From Microlunatus parietis (GTDB taxonomy: Bacteria; Actinomycetota; Actinomycetes; Propionibacteriales; Propionibacteriaceae), in NCBI RefSeq assembly GCF_013407955.1, contig NZ_JACCBU010000001.1:4216001-4280000 (forward strand): a stretch of 64,000 bases of DNA, given 5' to 3'. The translations under genes and the position numbers were made by a program. Below are positions 49,740-56,993 of the stretch, piece after piece (position 1 is the first letter of the stretch; every line of letters starts with the position of its first letter). The notes below the pieces were generated by a model, which worked only from the letters and a program-made list of their open reading frames with translations, did no database searches and was not told the DNA's origin.

Positions 49740-50588
49740 ATGATCTCGCGATCTCTCGTAGGGGCCTTGTCGGTCATGGCGCTGGTGATCGGTGGGTTCA
49801 TGATCACCGCGCCGCCGGCCGCCGCGGCACCGGTGGACCGGCTGCAGGTGAGCGCTGATCTGGAGTCGGTCGACCTGGCCGCGCTGGACTGTGCCACGGC
49901 CCGGTTCACGTTGCGGCTGCACAACCCGACGCGGCAGGCGGTCTACGGCGACGCCTGGCTGGCCGAGGACGGGCCGCTGCAGCTGTCCCGGAAGCTGGTG
50001 TCGAGCTACTTGCCGGCCGGGTTCACGCTGGAGGCGCCGATCACGGTCACCGTGCCGTACGGGACCGATCCCGCCTCCTACCCGATCAAGCTGACGGCGG
50101 GCAGCAGCTCGTCGGCCGAGGTGTCCGTCGAGGTCGTACCGCCGCCGGACAACGGCAACGTCGCCCTGTCCGCCACCCCGGCGATGTCGTCGCGACACGG
50201 CCGGTTCTCGGTCTGCGGCACCAACGACGGCGACACCGACAGCAACCACTGGGCCACGTTCACCGGCTGGAACGACGCCACCTCCCGAGCCTGGCCGGAC
50301 TGGGTCTCGTACCAATTGGTGGAGCCGACCGAGATCGACCGGGTGGTCCTCTACACGCTGGACTCGGCGGCCGAGCCGGCCAGCCGGTACGGGCTGTCTG
50401 ACTGGGACGTCCAGGTCTGGCGGGACGGCGACTGGGCCACCGTCGCCGAGGTGCGCGGCAACAAACAGGGCGTGGTCACCTCGACGTTCCCGGCCGAGAC
50501 CACCAGCGCGGTACGGATCCTCTGCTGGGGCAACAACAACGGCGACTACTCCCGGATCATCGAGACGGAGATCTACCTGGCCAGGTGA
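49740..50588 (+). CDS. exported F5/8-type-C (discoidin) domain protein
   Basis: The 282-residue protein has a signal peptide (SLVGALSVMALVIGGFMIT, ending AAA-APVDR near residue 29). A beta-rich N-terminal domain of about 120 residues is followed by a discoidin-like domain beginning NVALSATPAMSSRHGRFSVC near residue 137. That domain includes WPDWVSYQLVEPTEIDRVVLYT and ends IIETEIYLAR. F5/8 domains bind sugars or lipids, so it may help hold the substrate near PhoD. The ATG at 49740 fits the GAGGGGG ribosome binding site better than the ATG at 49734. The stop overlaps CorA (GTGA). Confidence 0.72.
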   Translation: MISRSLVGALSVMALVIGGFMITAPPAAAAPVDRLQVSADLESVDLAALDCATARFTLRLHNPTRQAVYGDAWLAEDGPLQLSRKLVSSYLPAGFTLEAPITVTVPYGTDPASYPIKLTAGSSSSAEVSVEVVPPPDNGNVALSATPAMSSRHGRFSVCGTNDGDTDSNHWATFTGWNDATSRAWPDWVSYQLVEPTEIDRVVLYTLDSAAEPASRYGLSDWDVQVWRDGDWATVAEVRGNKQGVVTSTFPAETTSAVRILCWGNNNGDYSRIIETEIYLAR

Positions 50589-51613
50589 GTAGGCTCACCG
50601 GGGTGAGCACCCCACGGACGAGCGGCGTGCGCGTGACGCCGATGAGCCGGGTCTGGACCGGGCAGGCGGTGATCGCCGAGGACCTGGACGGCGACGACCT
50701 CGGCGACGTGCTCGAGCTGCATTCGGGCTCGGTGGCCTGGTGGGTGGTGCCGCGCGAGCCCGGTCTCGAACTGCGGCTGCGCCCGCTGGCCCAGGAACTC
50801 GATCTTGATGCCGGGGCGATCCACGACCTGCTGGCCACCGACCGCCGGGCGAAGTACGAGACGTTCGGCGGCACCCGGTTGTTGATCACCAGCGTGATCA
50901 CCGTCGACCGCGACGCCGCCGAGCTGACCGCCGACCCGCTGGCGATGGTGATCACCGACCGGGTGCTGATCTGCCTGGCCGGGCCCGGCCCGGCGACCGT
51001 ACGGCCGGCCCGGGCGCTGGTCGACGACGGCGATCGGCTGGCCGACGGCGGGGTGGCGGACGCCCTGCAGGTGCTGGTGAAATGCGCCGTGCAGAGCCAG
51101 GCCGACGCGGTCGAGTGGCTGGAGTCGGCGAGCGACGAGCTGGCCGGTGCCCTGTTCCAGGAACGCCCGCTGTCCCGGGACGAGCAGCTGCGCGCCTTCC
51201 GGCTGCGCCGGGCCCTGACCGAACTGCGCCGGATCGCCCAGCCGACCCTCGACGTGCTGACCGACCTCAGCCAGGACACCGAGGTCCATGATCAACTCCA
51301 GGCCCGGCACTGGACGCTGCTGGCGGAGCGGCAGGACCGGGTGGTCCGGGCGACCGAGGCGGTCGCGGACGCGCTCGCCTCCGTGTTCGACACGAGCCTG
51401 GCGCTGGCCAGCCAGCGGATGAACACCGACGTGAAGCGGCTCACCGGCTGGGCCGCGATCATCGCGGTGCCGACCCTGGTCACCGGGTTCGTCGGGATGA
51501 ACGTGGCCTTCCCCGGGGACGGCACCCAGTGGGGATTCTGGCTCTACCTGGTGATCATGGTCGCCGCAGCGGCCGTGCTGTTCATCCTGTTCCGCCGCCA
51601 CAACTGGATCTGA
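50585..51613 (+). CDS. CorA-family Mg2+/Co2+ transporter
   Basis: The 342-residue protein has a cytosolic domain with acidic and charged helices (RLRRALTELRRIAQPTLDVL near 205-224) and two C-terminal membrane segments. The conserved GMN motif is in VTGFVGMNVAF, near residues 306-316, followed by LYLVIMVAAAAVLFILF. It imports divalent metals as a pentamer. The GTG start at 50585 overlaps the discoidin gene stop; a GTG at 50603 is also possible. In M. tuberculosis a different Mg2+ transporter family, mgtE, holds the equivalent place near fba. The end of the gene is followed by the composite repeat. Confidence 0.85.
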   Translation: MSRLTGVSTPRTSGVRVTPMSRVWTGQAVIAEDLDGDDLGDVLELHSGSVAWWVVPREPGLELRLRPLAQELDLDAGAIHDLLATDRRAKYETFGGTRLLITSVITVDRDAAELTADPLAMVITDRVLICLAGPGPATVRPARALVDDGDRLADGGVADALQVLVKCAVQSQADAVEWLESASDELAGALFQERPLSRDEQLRAFRLRRALTELRRIAQPTLDVLTDLSQDTEVHDQLQARHWTLLAERQDRVVRATEAVADALASVFDTSLALASQRMNTDVKRLTGWAAIIAVPTLVTGFVGMNVAFPGDGTQWGFWLYLVIMVAAAAVLFILFRRHNWI

Positions 51614-51642
51614 TGTCGGCGCCGGCCGTCACTCTGGTCACA

Positions 51643-51704
51643 AGTTTTTCACGTTACGTGAAAAACTGGCGCTTCCCGCGAGAAGTATCTCGAGTAAAGC
51701 GCCA
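51643..51704 (+). repeat. composite palindrome-hairpin element, copy 2
   Basis: The 25-base palindrome at 51643-51667 matches copy 1 apart from the central base read on that strand. It is followed by GGCGCTT ... AAGCGCC with 22 bases between, and an inner CGAGA/TCTCG hairpin (51679-51692). The spacing CGCTT, 20 bases, TAAAGCG equals that of copy 1, but the 20-base loop differs. Confidence 0.75.
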
Positions 51705-51815
51705 AGAAGTGTGGGGAAGACGGCGTTCCTCGAGGGCCGGCGGCTGCGGGCGAGGCTGATCGGGCAGGGGTGAGGCGCCGTGGACCTTCGCAACGGTTGG
51801 GCTACATTTATCCGG

Positions 51816-52439
51816 ATGAGTCAGGATCACACGCACCAGAACCTGCTTGCCGCACCCGGCGCAGGTCCGGCGCCGACCGAGCTTCCGGCCGACCCGGCCG
51901 TCGCTCTGATCGCCGAGCGGGGCCGGGAACGGTTCATGGAGATCGTCGCCGCGCACCCGGCCTCGAGCCTGTGCTGGGCCCTGCTCGCCGAAGGCTCGCT
52001 GCGGATCGGGTCCCGCGAGGGCGACGTCGCCGCGTACGCGTACGCCCGGACCGGCTACCACCGCGGGCTGGACGCGTTGCGTCGGGCCGGCTGGAAGGGC
52101 GCCGGCCCGATCCCGTGGGAGCACGTACCCAATCGTGGTTTCCTGCGCGCGCTGTGGGCGTTGGCCCAGGCGGCGCGGCGGATCGGCGAGGCCGAGGAGT
52201 ACGAGCGGTGCGCCCAGTTCCTCCGCGATTCGTCCGAGACCGCCTACACGGAGCTGGCCCTCCCGTCGGCGGCCAAACCGGAGCCCGTGACTCCCGAACC
52301 GGTGACTCCCGAACCGGTGACTCCCGAACCGGTGACTCCCGAACCGGTGACTCCCGAACCGGTGACTCCGGGGCCGGTGGCGCCCGAGTCCGTACCGCTG
52401 GTGTCCAGGTCCGAGGCCCCCGCCGCCGATGCCGGCTGA
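51816..52439 (+). CDS. DUF3151-domain protein with C-terminal PEPVT repeats
   Basis: The 207-residue protein has a DUF3151 core (residues about 20-145, for example CWALLAEGSLRIGSREGDVA and WEHVPNRGFLRALWAL). A low-complexity tail with six PEPVT repeats follows, from about residue 155. DUF3151 is a conserved actinobacterial family of unknown function near fba and purA (Rv0360c in M. tuberculosis). The PEPVT tail is coded by a 15-base tandem repeat that also lies in the 3' end of the opposing MFS gene. The ATG at 51816 is used. Confidence 0.82.
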   Translation: MSQDHTHQNLLAAPGAGPAPTELPADPAVALIAERGRERFMEIVAAHPASSLCWALLAEGSLRIGSREGDVAAYAYARTGYHRGLDALRRAGWKGAGPIPWEHVPNRGFLRALWALAQAARRIGEAEEYERCAQFLRDSSETAYTELALPSAAKPEPVTPEPVTPEPVTPEPVTPEPVTPEPVTPGPVAPESVPLVSRSEAPAADAG

Positions 52440-53674
52440 TCGGGCAGTTCTCGTAGCGAACGCAGCGGGCTGAGCCAGGCCACCACCGTGCCGGCCAGCA
52501 TGATCACGCTGCCCGCGACCAGGGTGCCGCGCAGCCCGACGAACGAGCCGAGCACGCCGCCGAGCAGGGCGCCGACCGGCTGCATCCCGAAGACCAGGAA
52601 CCGCCAGGTCGCCTGCGCCCGGGGCAGCAGGTCGGTCGGGATCAGGGTCTGCCGCAGCGTCTGCTGATTGATCCCGTACAGCGTCGGGCCCCAGCCCTGC
52701 AGCAGCCGCGCCGTCACGACGACCGCCAGCACCAGCGGCAGCGGCCCGCCGGCGAGCGCCAGCACCACCCCGGCCAGGCTGGACACGAGCGTTCCAGCGA
52801 TGTACGCGGGCCCGTGGCCGAGCCTGCGGGTGATCGGCACGCCGACCGCTGCCCCGGCTATGCCGGCAACTCCGGAGACCGCGAGCAGGATGCCGATCAG
52901 GGCGGGCGCCAGCTGCAGGTCCCGGACCAGGAACAACATCACCACGACCGCCTGGAGCTGGCCGGCCAGCGCCCCGATGGTTGCGGACGTGGTCAACGCC
53001 CGCAGTTCCGGCCGGCCGAAGACCACCCGGATGCCCTCCCCGATGTCGCGCAGGAACCGGCGTTCCCGGGCCGGAGCCGACCGGTGACCCGGGACCCTGA
53101 TCCGGGCCACGCAGACGGCCGAGCCCAGGTACGACACCGCGTCGAGGATGATCGCCACCGGGGCCGTCAGCAACTGCACCAGCAGCCCGCCGAGAGCGGT
53201 GCCGCTGGTGCTGGCCACCGAGTTCCGGATCGCGATCGCGCTGTTGGCGGCGAGCAGTTCCCCGCGCGGCACCAGGTCGGGCAGGAACGACCCCTCGGCG
53301 ATCGCCGAGAAGACCGAGCAGGTGCCCGTCACGACGGCGATCACGGCGAGCTGCCAGATCTGCAGCAGTCCCAGCGCGGCCAGGACCGGCACGGCGGCGA
53401 GGGCGACCGCCCGGATCAGGTCGGTCAGCACCAGCACTCTGCGGTACGGCCAGCGATCCACCCAGACGCCCGCCGGCAGCCCGAGCACCAGATGCGGCAG
53501 GAACCCGGCCGCGCCGAGCAGCCCCATCTGCAGCGGCGACGCGTCCAGCAGCAGCACCGCGGTCAGCGGCAGCGCCACCGAGGTGACGGTCGAGCCGAGC
53601 TGCGACACCGAGCCGCCCGCGAAGAGGCGGCGGAAGTCGGCATGCGCGGCCAGGACCCGCCACTGGGAGATCAC
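52244..53674 (-). CDS. MFS transporter
   Basis: The 476-residue protein has 10-12 predicted membrane segments and motif A-like PAGVWVDRWPYRRVLVLTDL near residues 68-87. It is of the enterobactin-exporter (MFS_3/EntS) type. The C-terminal tail is a repeated GSGVT stretch (GVTGSGVTGSGVTGS) coded by the same 15-base tandem units as the DUF3151 tail, read on the other strand. The last 196 bases overlap DUF3151 gene coding sequence. The substrate is unknown, probably a drug or siderophore. Confidence 0.82.
   Translation of the reverse strand: MISQWRVLAAHADFRRLFAGGSVSQLGSTVTSVALPLTAVLLLDASPLQMGLLGAAGFLPHLVLGLPAGVWVDRWPYRRVLVLTDLIRAVALAAVPVLAALGLLQIWQLAVIAVVTGTCSVFSAIAEGSFLPDLVPRGELLAANSAIAIRNSVASTSGTALGGLLVQLLTAPVAIILDAVSYLGSAVCVARIRVPGHRSAPARERRFLRDIGEGIRVVFGRPELRALTTSATIGALAGQLQAVVVMLFLVRDLQLAPALIGILLAVSGVAGIAGAAVGVPITRRLGHGPAYIAGTLVSSLAGVVLALAGGPLPLVLAVVVTARLLQGWGPTLYGINQQTLRQTLIPTDLLPRAQATWRFLVFGMQPVGALLGGVLGSFVGLRGTLVAGSVIMLAGTVVAWLSPLRSLRELPDQPASAAGASDLDTSGTDSGATGPGVTGSGVTGSGVTGSGVTGSGVTGSGVTGSGLAADGRASSV
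52278..52382 (+). repeat. 15-bp tandem repeat shared by two opposing genes
   Basis: Five exact units of CCCGAACCGGTGACT run from 52293 to 52367, with a variant unit before (52278) and after (52368). On the plus strand they code PEPVT; on the minus strand, GVTGS. Confidence 0.9.
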
Positions 53675-53750
53675 GGTCCCCAGCGAACCCGTACCGACGG
53701 AGCGCGGTCAATGGGTGTCTGCCGATGGCGTACGAATCGGGCCGCGGGGA

Positions 53751-54113
53751 TCACCTGGAGGTGTCGGGCAGCGTCGCCCGCACGGCGCGGGTCAGGCTGG
53801 CGACGACGAGCTCGTACGAATGCTCGATCAGCTCGGCTACCTCGTCGCCGGGCACGCTGCCGTCCAGGATGATCGTGTTCCAGTGCCGCTTGTTCAGGTG
53901 ATAGCCCGGCACGACCCCCGGATGCCGGTCGCGCAGCTCGAGGGCGAGCGCCGGGTTGCACTTCAGGCTCACCGTGCCGGGCTCGCCACCCAGCGGCAGC
54001 AGCGCGAAGATCTTGCCGCCGACCTTGATCACCGCGAGGTCGTCGCCGAACGGATAGTCCTCCACCGCGCCGGGCAGGGACAGACACAGCTCCAGCACCT
54101 CGTCGCGCGTCAT
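53751..54113 (-). CDS. MmcQ/YjbR-family DNA-binding-like protein
   Basis: The 120-residue protein is of the MmcQ/YjbR type: MTRDEVLELCLSLPGAVEDYPFGDDLAVIKV, GKIFALLP, VSLKCNPALALELRD, and PGYHLNKRHWNTIILDGSVP near residues 67-86. The fold is a double-wing type, and the DNA-binding claim comes from the family. The stop is at 53751, after which 76 bases separate it from the MFS gene, so the two genes may be separate transcripts. The start at 54113 is 22 bases from the divergent methyltransferase. Confidence 0.8.
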   Translation of the reverse strand: MTRDEVLELCLSLPGAVEDYPFGDDLAVIKVGGKIFALLPLGGEPGTVSLKCNPALALELRDRHPGVVPGYHLNKRHWNTIILDGSVPGDEVAELIEHSYELVVASLTRAVRATLPDTSR

Positions 54114-54135
54114 GCCGTCAGGCTAACCTCTGTGG

Positions 54136-54801
54136 ATGGCGCGGTACGACGGTCAGGCGGACTGGTACGAGTCGATCAACAGCGACCCGGCCAGCCGCAA
54201 CCTGCAACCGCTCCGCGACCTGCTCGGCACCGGGACCGGGCGCTGTCTTGATCTTGGTTGCGGTACCGGAGCGTACGCCGACGTGATCAAGGAATCCGGC
54301 CGGACTCCGGTCGGCCTCGACGTCACCGCTGATCAACTTCGGCACGCCCGGTCTCGCTACGAGGGCGGCGTGGTCCTCGGCGACGCGCAGCGGCTGCCCT
54401 TCGCCGACGACTCGCTCGACGCGGTCCTGGCCGCCTGGATCTCCACCGACGTCGACGATTTCGGTGCGGTCCTGCGCGAGATCGCCCGGATCCTGCGGCC
54501 GGGCGGGATCTTGATCAACTACGGTGTCCACCCCTGCTTCAACGGCCCGCACGTGCAGACGGAGGGCACGGTCCGGATCGTGCACCCGACCTACCGCGAG
54601 ACCGGCTGGCACCACTCCTCGCCCTGGTGGAGCAAGGGTGGCATCCGGTCCCGGTTCGGCATGCGCCACCTCACCCTGGCCGACTTCTGGAACGCCATGA
54701 TCAACAGCGGCCTGACCGTCGAGCGTGTGATCGAACCCGACCGCGGCGACGACGTCCCGTTCTGCCTGGGTCTCCGCGCGGCCCTGCCTCGCTTCGAGTG
54801 A
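54136..54801 (+). CDS. class I SAM-dependent methyltransferase
   Basis: The 221-residue protein has motif I LDLGCGTGAYADVIKESG near residues 38-55, an acidic turn in VGLDVTADQLRHARSRY, the motif LPFADDSLDAVLAAWISTDVDDF near 91-113 and LRPGGILINYGVHPCF near 123-138. The methyl acceptor is unknown. It is divergent from the YjbR gene. Its 3' end borders the start of the large direct-repeat region; the last codon (GAG TGA) is followed by AATTTCCGCCGCGACTG, the reverse complement of a repeat end. A repeat may thus have landed at the stop codon. Confidence 0.8.
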   Translation: MARYDGQADWYESINSDPASRNLQPLRDLLGTGTGRCLDLGCGTGAYADVIKESGRTPVGLDVTADQLRHARSRYEGGVVLGDAQRLPFADDSLDAVLAAWISTDVDDFGAVLREIARILRPGGILINYGVHPCFNGPHVQTEGTVRIVHPTYRETGWHHSSPWWSKGGIRSRFGMRHLTLADFWNAMINSGLTVERVIEPDRGDDVPFCLGLRAALPRFE

Positions 54802-54812
54802 ATTTCCGCCGC

Positions 54813-55149
54813 GACTGGAGGTGTTGCAGAGCTCGGTCGGTAGGAACCATCGCCGAAGATCTTGCGGTCCGGCCCGTACTCAATGCCCACGATCGGAGTG
54901 AATTTCAGCCGGTCAGTCGCGGCGGAAATCCACAGCGGTCGTGGCGTGAGATGAACGGAGCCGAATCCACAACACGGTCACCTCCCGGCGAGCATTCCCA
55001 CTCACTGAGCGGACGCCCTGACCGCCATTCCGGCCCGAGCTGCCGGTCAAAGCGTCCGCTCGACGAAGTCAGCGCACTAACAAGATCTTCCGCGGGGTCG
55101 CCCGACGGCGCCGAGTCCGCAACACGCTCACTGACCGGCGAGATTCCGC
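54813..55149 (+). repeat. about 335-bp direct repeat, copy 1
   Basis: It aligns with copy 2 at a constant offset of 509 bases with few differences, densest identity from 54911 to 55132. The left end at 54898-54917 is GTGAATTTCAGCCGGTCAGT. The right end is CTGACCGGCGAGATTCCGC. Confidence 0.85.
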
Positions 55150-55320
55150 ATGGAGCTGCCGTCGCGAGGCTGGAGGTGTTCCCCCCTTCCGACCTCGTGC
55201 GTTTCAGGGAGCGTGGGGTTGTCGACAGTCCCACGTTGCAGGCGGTCGACGACGTAGGGTTGTCGACAATCCCACCTCACGCCGGGTGGTGGGCTCCGGA
55301 TCCGGGCGAGATCCGGCCGG

Positions 55321-55658
55321 GACGGGAGGGTGTTACAGAGATCGGTCGTTTGGAACCATCGCCGAAGATGTTGCGGTCCTGCTCATCCTCGCGGCACGCG
55401 ACCGGAGTGAGATTCAGCCGGTCAGTCGCGGCGGAAATCCACAGCGGTCGTGGCGTGAGATGAACGGAGCCGAATCCACAACACGGTCACCTCCCGGCGA
55501 GCATTCCCACTCACTGAGCGGACGCCCTGACCGCCATTCCGGCCCGAGCTGCCGGTCAAAGCGTCCGCTCGACGAAGTCAGCGCACTAACAAGATCTTCC
55601 GCGGGGTCGCCCGACGACGCCGAATCCGCAACACGCTCACTGACCGGCTGAAATTCAC
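55321..55658 (+). repeat. about 335-bp direct repeat, copy 2
   Basis: Aligned to copy 1 at offset 509. Its outer right end, ACTGACCGGCTGAAATTCAC (55639-55658), is the exact reverse complement of the left end of copy 1 (54898-54917). Copy 1's right end and copy 2's left end have diverged from that match. Confidence 0.85.
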
Positions 55659-55680
55659 ACCAGGCATCGCGATGACCTCG

Positions 55681-56595
55681 TCACCAGTCGAGCCGGCGCG
55701 GCTCGGGCCAGGTGTCGGATTGTTGGTAGGCGTGCAGCAGTTGGGGGAGGCCGGAAGGCACGACGGGTTCGGTGGTCCGGCGGAGCTCGGCGAGCGGCCA
55801 CCAGCGATAGCGGTCCAGGGCCTCGCGCTCGTACGCCTCGAGGGCGGTGGTGGAGACCTCGGTCCGGGGCACCTCGGCCAGGAAGAAGTCGTCCCGCATC
55901 GGCCCGGACAGCTCACCCAGCGTTCCGTCCCCCTCGGCGTAGGCGAGTGGCACCAGCGGGATCCCGGTCAGCTCGATGCCGGTCTCCTCACGGATCTCCC
56001 GGACGGCCGCCGCCTCCGGCGTCTCGCCCGCCTCGAGTCCGCCGCCGGGGACGAACCAGGCCAGTTCCGAGCCGGGGATCTCGGACCGGAACCGCGATCG
56101 GACGAGCAGCACCGCGCCGCCCGGATCGACGAGCACGACCCGGGCCGATCGGCGCACGTACGTCGTCCGGGCCGGAGCCCCGTAGCCGAGATGAAGATGA
56201 TCATGGTGTCGTGCGTTGACCGCCGGCACGTCACGGAAGCCGGTCCGTTGGCCGCCGCCGAGCGCGGCATGCCACTCGGCCGGCCCGAGCACGCTGGTCG
56301 GTCGCAGCTCGGTCGGCAGGGTGAGCAGGGTCCGGCCGAGGGAGACGACCGGCTCCGCGATCGGCCGCCCGGCGACCGGTCGGCCGTCGACCGCGGCAAG
56401 ATCGACGGCGCGGTAGAAGTAGTGATCATTGTCCCGCCCGCCCGGCGTCACCGGCCCCATCGGGTGCCCGGTCCGTACTCGCCGCACGTCCAGCACATGA
56501 TCACGAAGCAGCACCTCGACCAGCCGCCGCAGCCGCGGATCGACCTCGGCCGACGCCAGATCGGCCAGTGCCTCGGGGGTTCCGGTCAGCCGCAT
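55681..56595 (-). CDS. fusion of an M15-like peptidase domain and a NUDIX hydrolase
   Basis: The 304-residue protein has two parts. Residues about 30-140 read GHPMGPVTPGG, DNDHYFYRAVDLAAVDGRPV and HHDHLHLGYG, resembling the zinc-binding pattern of M15/D-Ala-D-Ala carboxypeptidase-type domains (H-x-Y-x-R-A-x-D and the final HLH). From about residue 145 a NUDIX domain follows, with the box GGGLEAGETPEAAAVREIRE plus ETG. Such a fusion is unusual. There is no signal peptide, so the first domain would work in the cytosol. The 3' end lies 23 bases from the large repeats. Confidence 0.72.
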   Translation of the reverse strand: MRLTGTPEALADLASAEVDPRLRRLVEVLLRDHVLDVRRVRTGHPMGPVTPGGRDNDHYFYRAVDLAAVDGRPVAGRPIAEPVVSLGRTLLTLPTELRPTSVLGPAEWHAALGGGQRTGFRDVPAVNARHHDHLHLGYGAPARTTYVRRSARVVLVDPGGAVLLVRSRFRSEIPGSELAWFVPGGGLEAGETPEAAAVREIREETGIELTGIPLVPLAYAEGDGTLGELSGPMRDDFFLAEVPRTEVSTTALEAYEREALDRYRWWPLAELRRTTEPVVPSGLPQLLHAYQQSDTWPEPRRLDW

Positions 56596-56598
56596 GAT

Positions 56599-56958
56599 TC
56601 AACTCGGCAGGTCATCGGCGGCTCGGCGGAGCGAGGACCGGATCTCGGCGTGGCGCAGCAGGAAGTCCTGCTCGTCGAGTTGCTTGCGCCGCAGCCAGCC
56701 GGTGACCTCGAAGTTGCACTTGCTGGCGTTGCAGGAGCGACAGGCCGGAACGACGTTGTCCAGCGTGTACGTGCCGCCGCGCGAGATCGGGAGGACACAG
56801 TCACGCTGCAGCGCGGCGTCGTCGGAGCCGCAGTACGCGCAGCCGCCCCAGGCGGACAGCAGGGCGGTCCACTGAACCTCGGTGAGGTCATGCGTGCCCC
56901 GCGCCAGTCGCCGCTGCCGGCGCCTGGCGGCTCGGACCCTGCGGCTGCCGGCGACCAT
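56599..56958 (-). CDS. HNH endonuclease-like small protein
   Basis: The 119-residue protein has a zinc-binding HNH type pattern: CAYCGS near residues 40-45, DCVLPISRGGTYTLDNVVPACRSCN near 53-77 with two further Cys. The HNH His is replaced by Pro/Ile (VLPISRGG, where H would be expected), so catalysis is doubtful. A very basic N-terminus (RRVRAARRRQRRLARG) can bind nucleic acid. The gene lies right before the NUDIX fusion gene (3 bases) in the same direction and may be cotranscribed with it. No methylase is adjacent. Confidence 0.7.
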   Translation of the reverse strand: MVAGSRRVRAARRRQRRLARGTHDLTEVQWTALLSAWGGCAYCGSDDAALQRDCVLPISRGGTYTLDNVVPACRSCNASKCNFEVTGWLRRKQLDEQDFLLRHAEIRSSLRRAADDLPS

Positions 56959-56993
56959 GTCGGCAGTGTAGGGCCGGAGGCCGGGCCGACCGG

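Larger units (their letters stand above)
54802..55680. other. 879-base gene-free region filled by a direct repeat pair
   Basis: No gene was supported here. Most of the stretch is two near-identical direct copies (54813-55149 and 55321-55658). The part between holds two TGTCGACA/GTCGAC-type palindromes (55217-55276). A long open frame crosses the first copy but has no family similarity. Confidence 0.6.

Noticed and set aside
52278-52382. Tandem repeat considered as a CRISPR-like array
   Set aside because: Units are 15 bases long, contiguous without spacers, and in frame within a gene.
51654-53711. 685-codon minus-strand frame overlapping the MFS transporter
   Set aside because: It is out of frame with the membrane protein and rich in G, R and P; the MFS frame is clearly the coding one.
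54627-55463. Open frame across the first direct repeat, joined to the methyltransferase shadow
   Set aside because: No family similarity; the frame is open only because the repeat is GC-rich, and the repeated part reads equally in both copies without a start.
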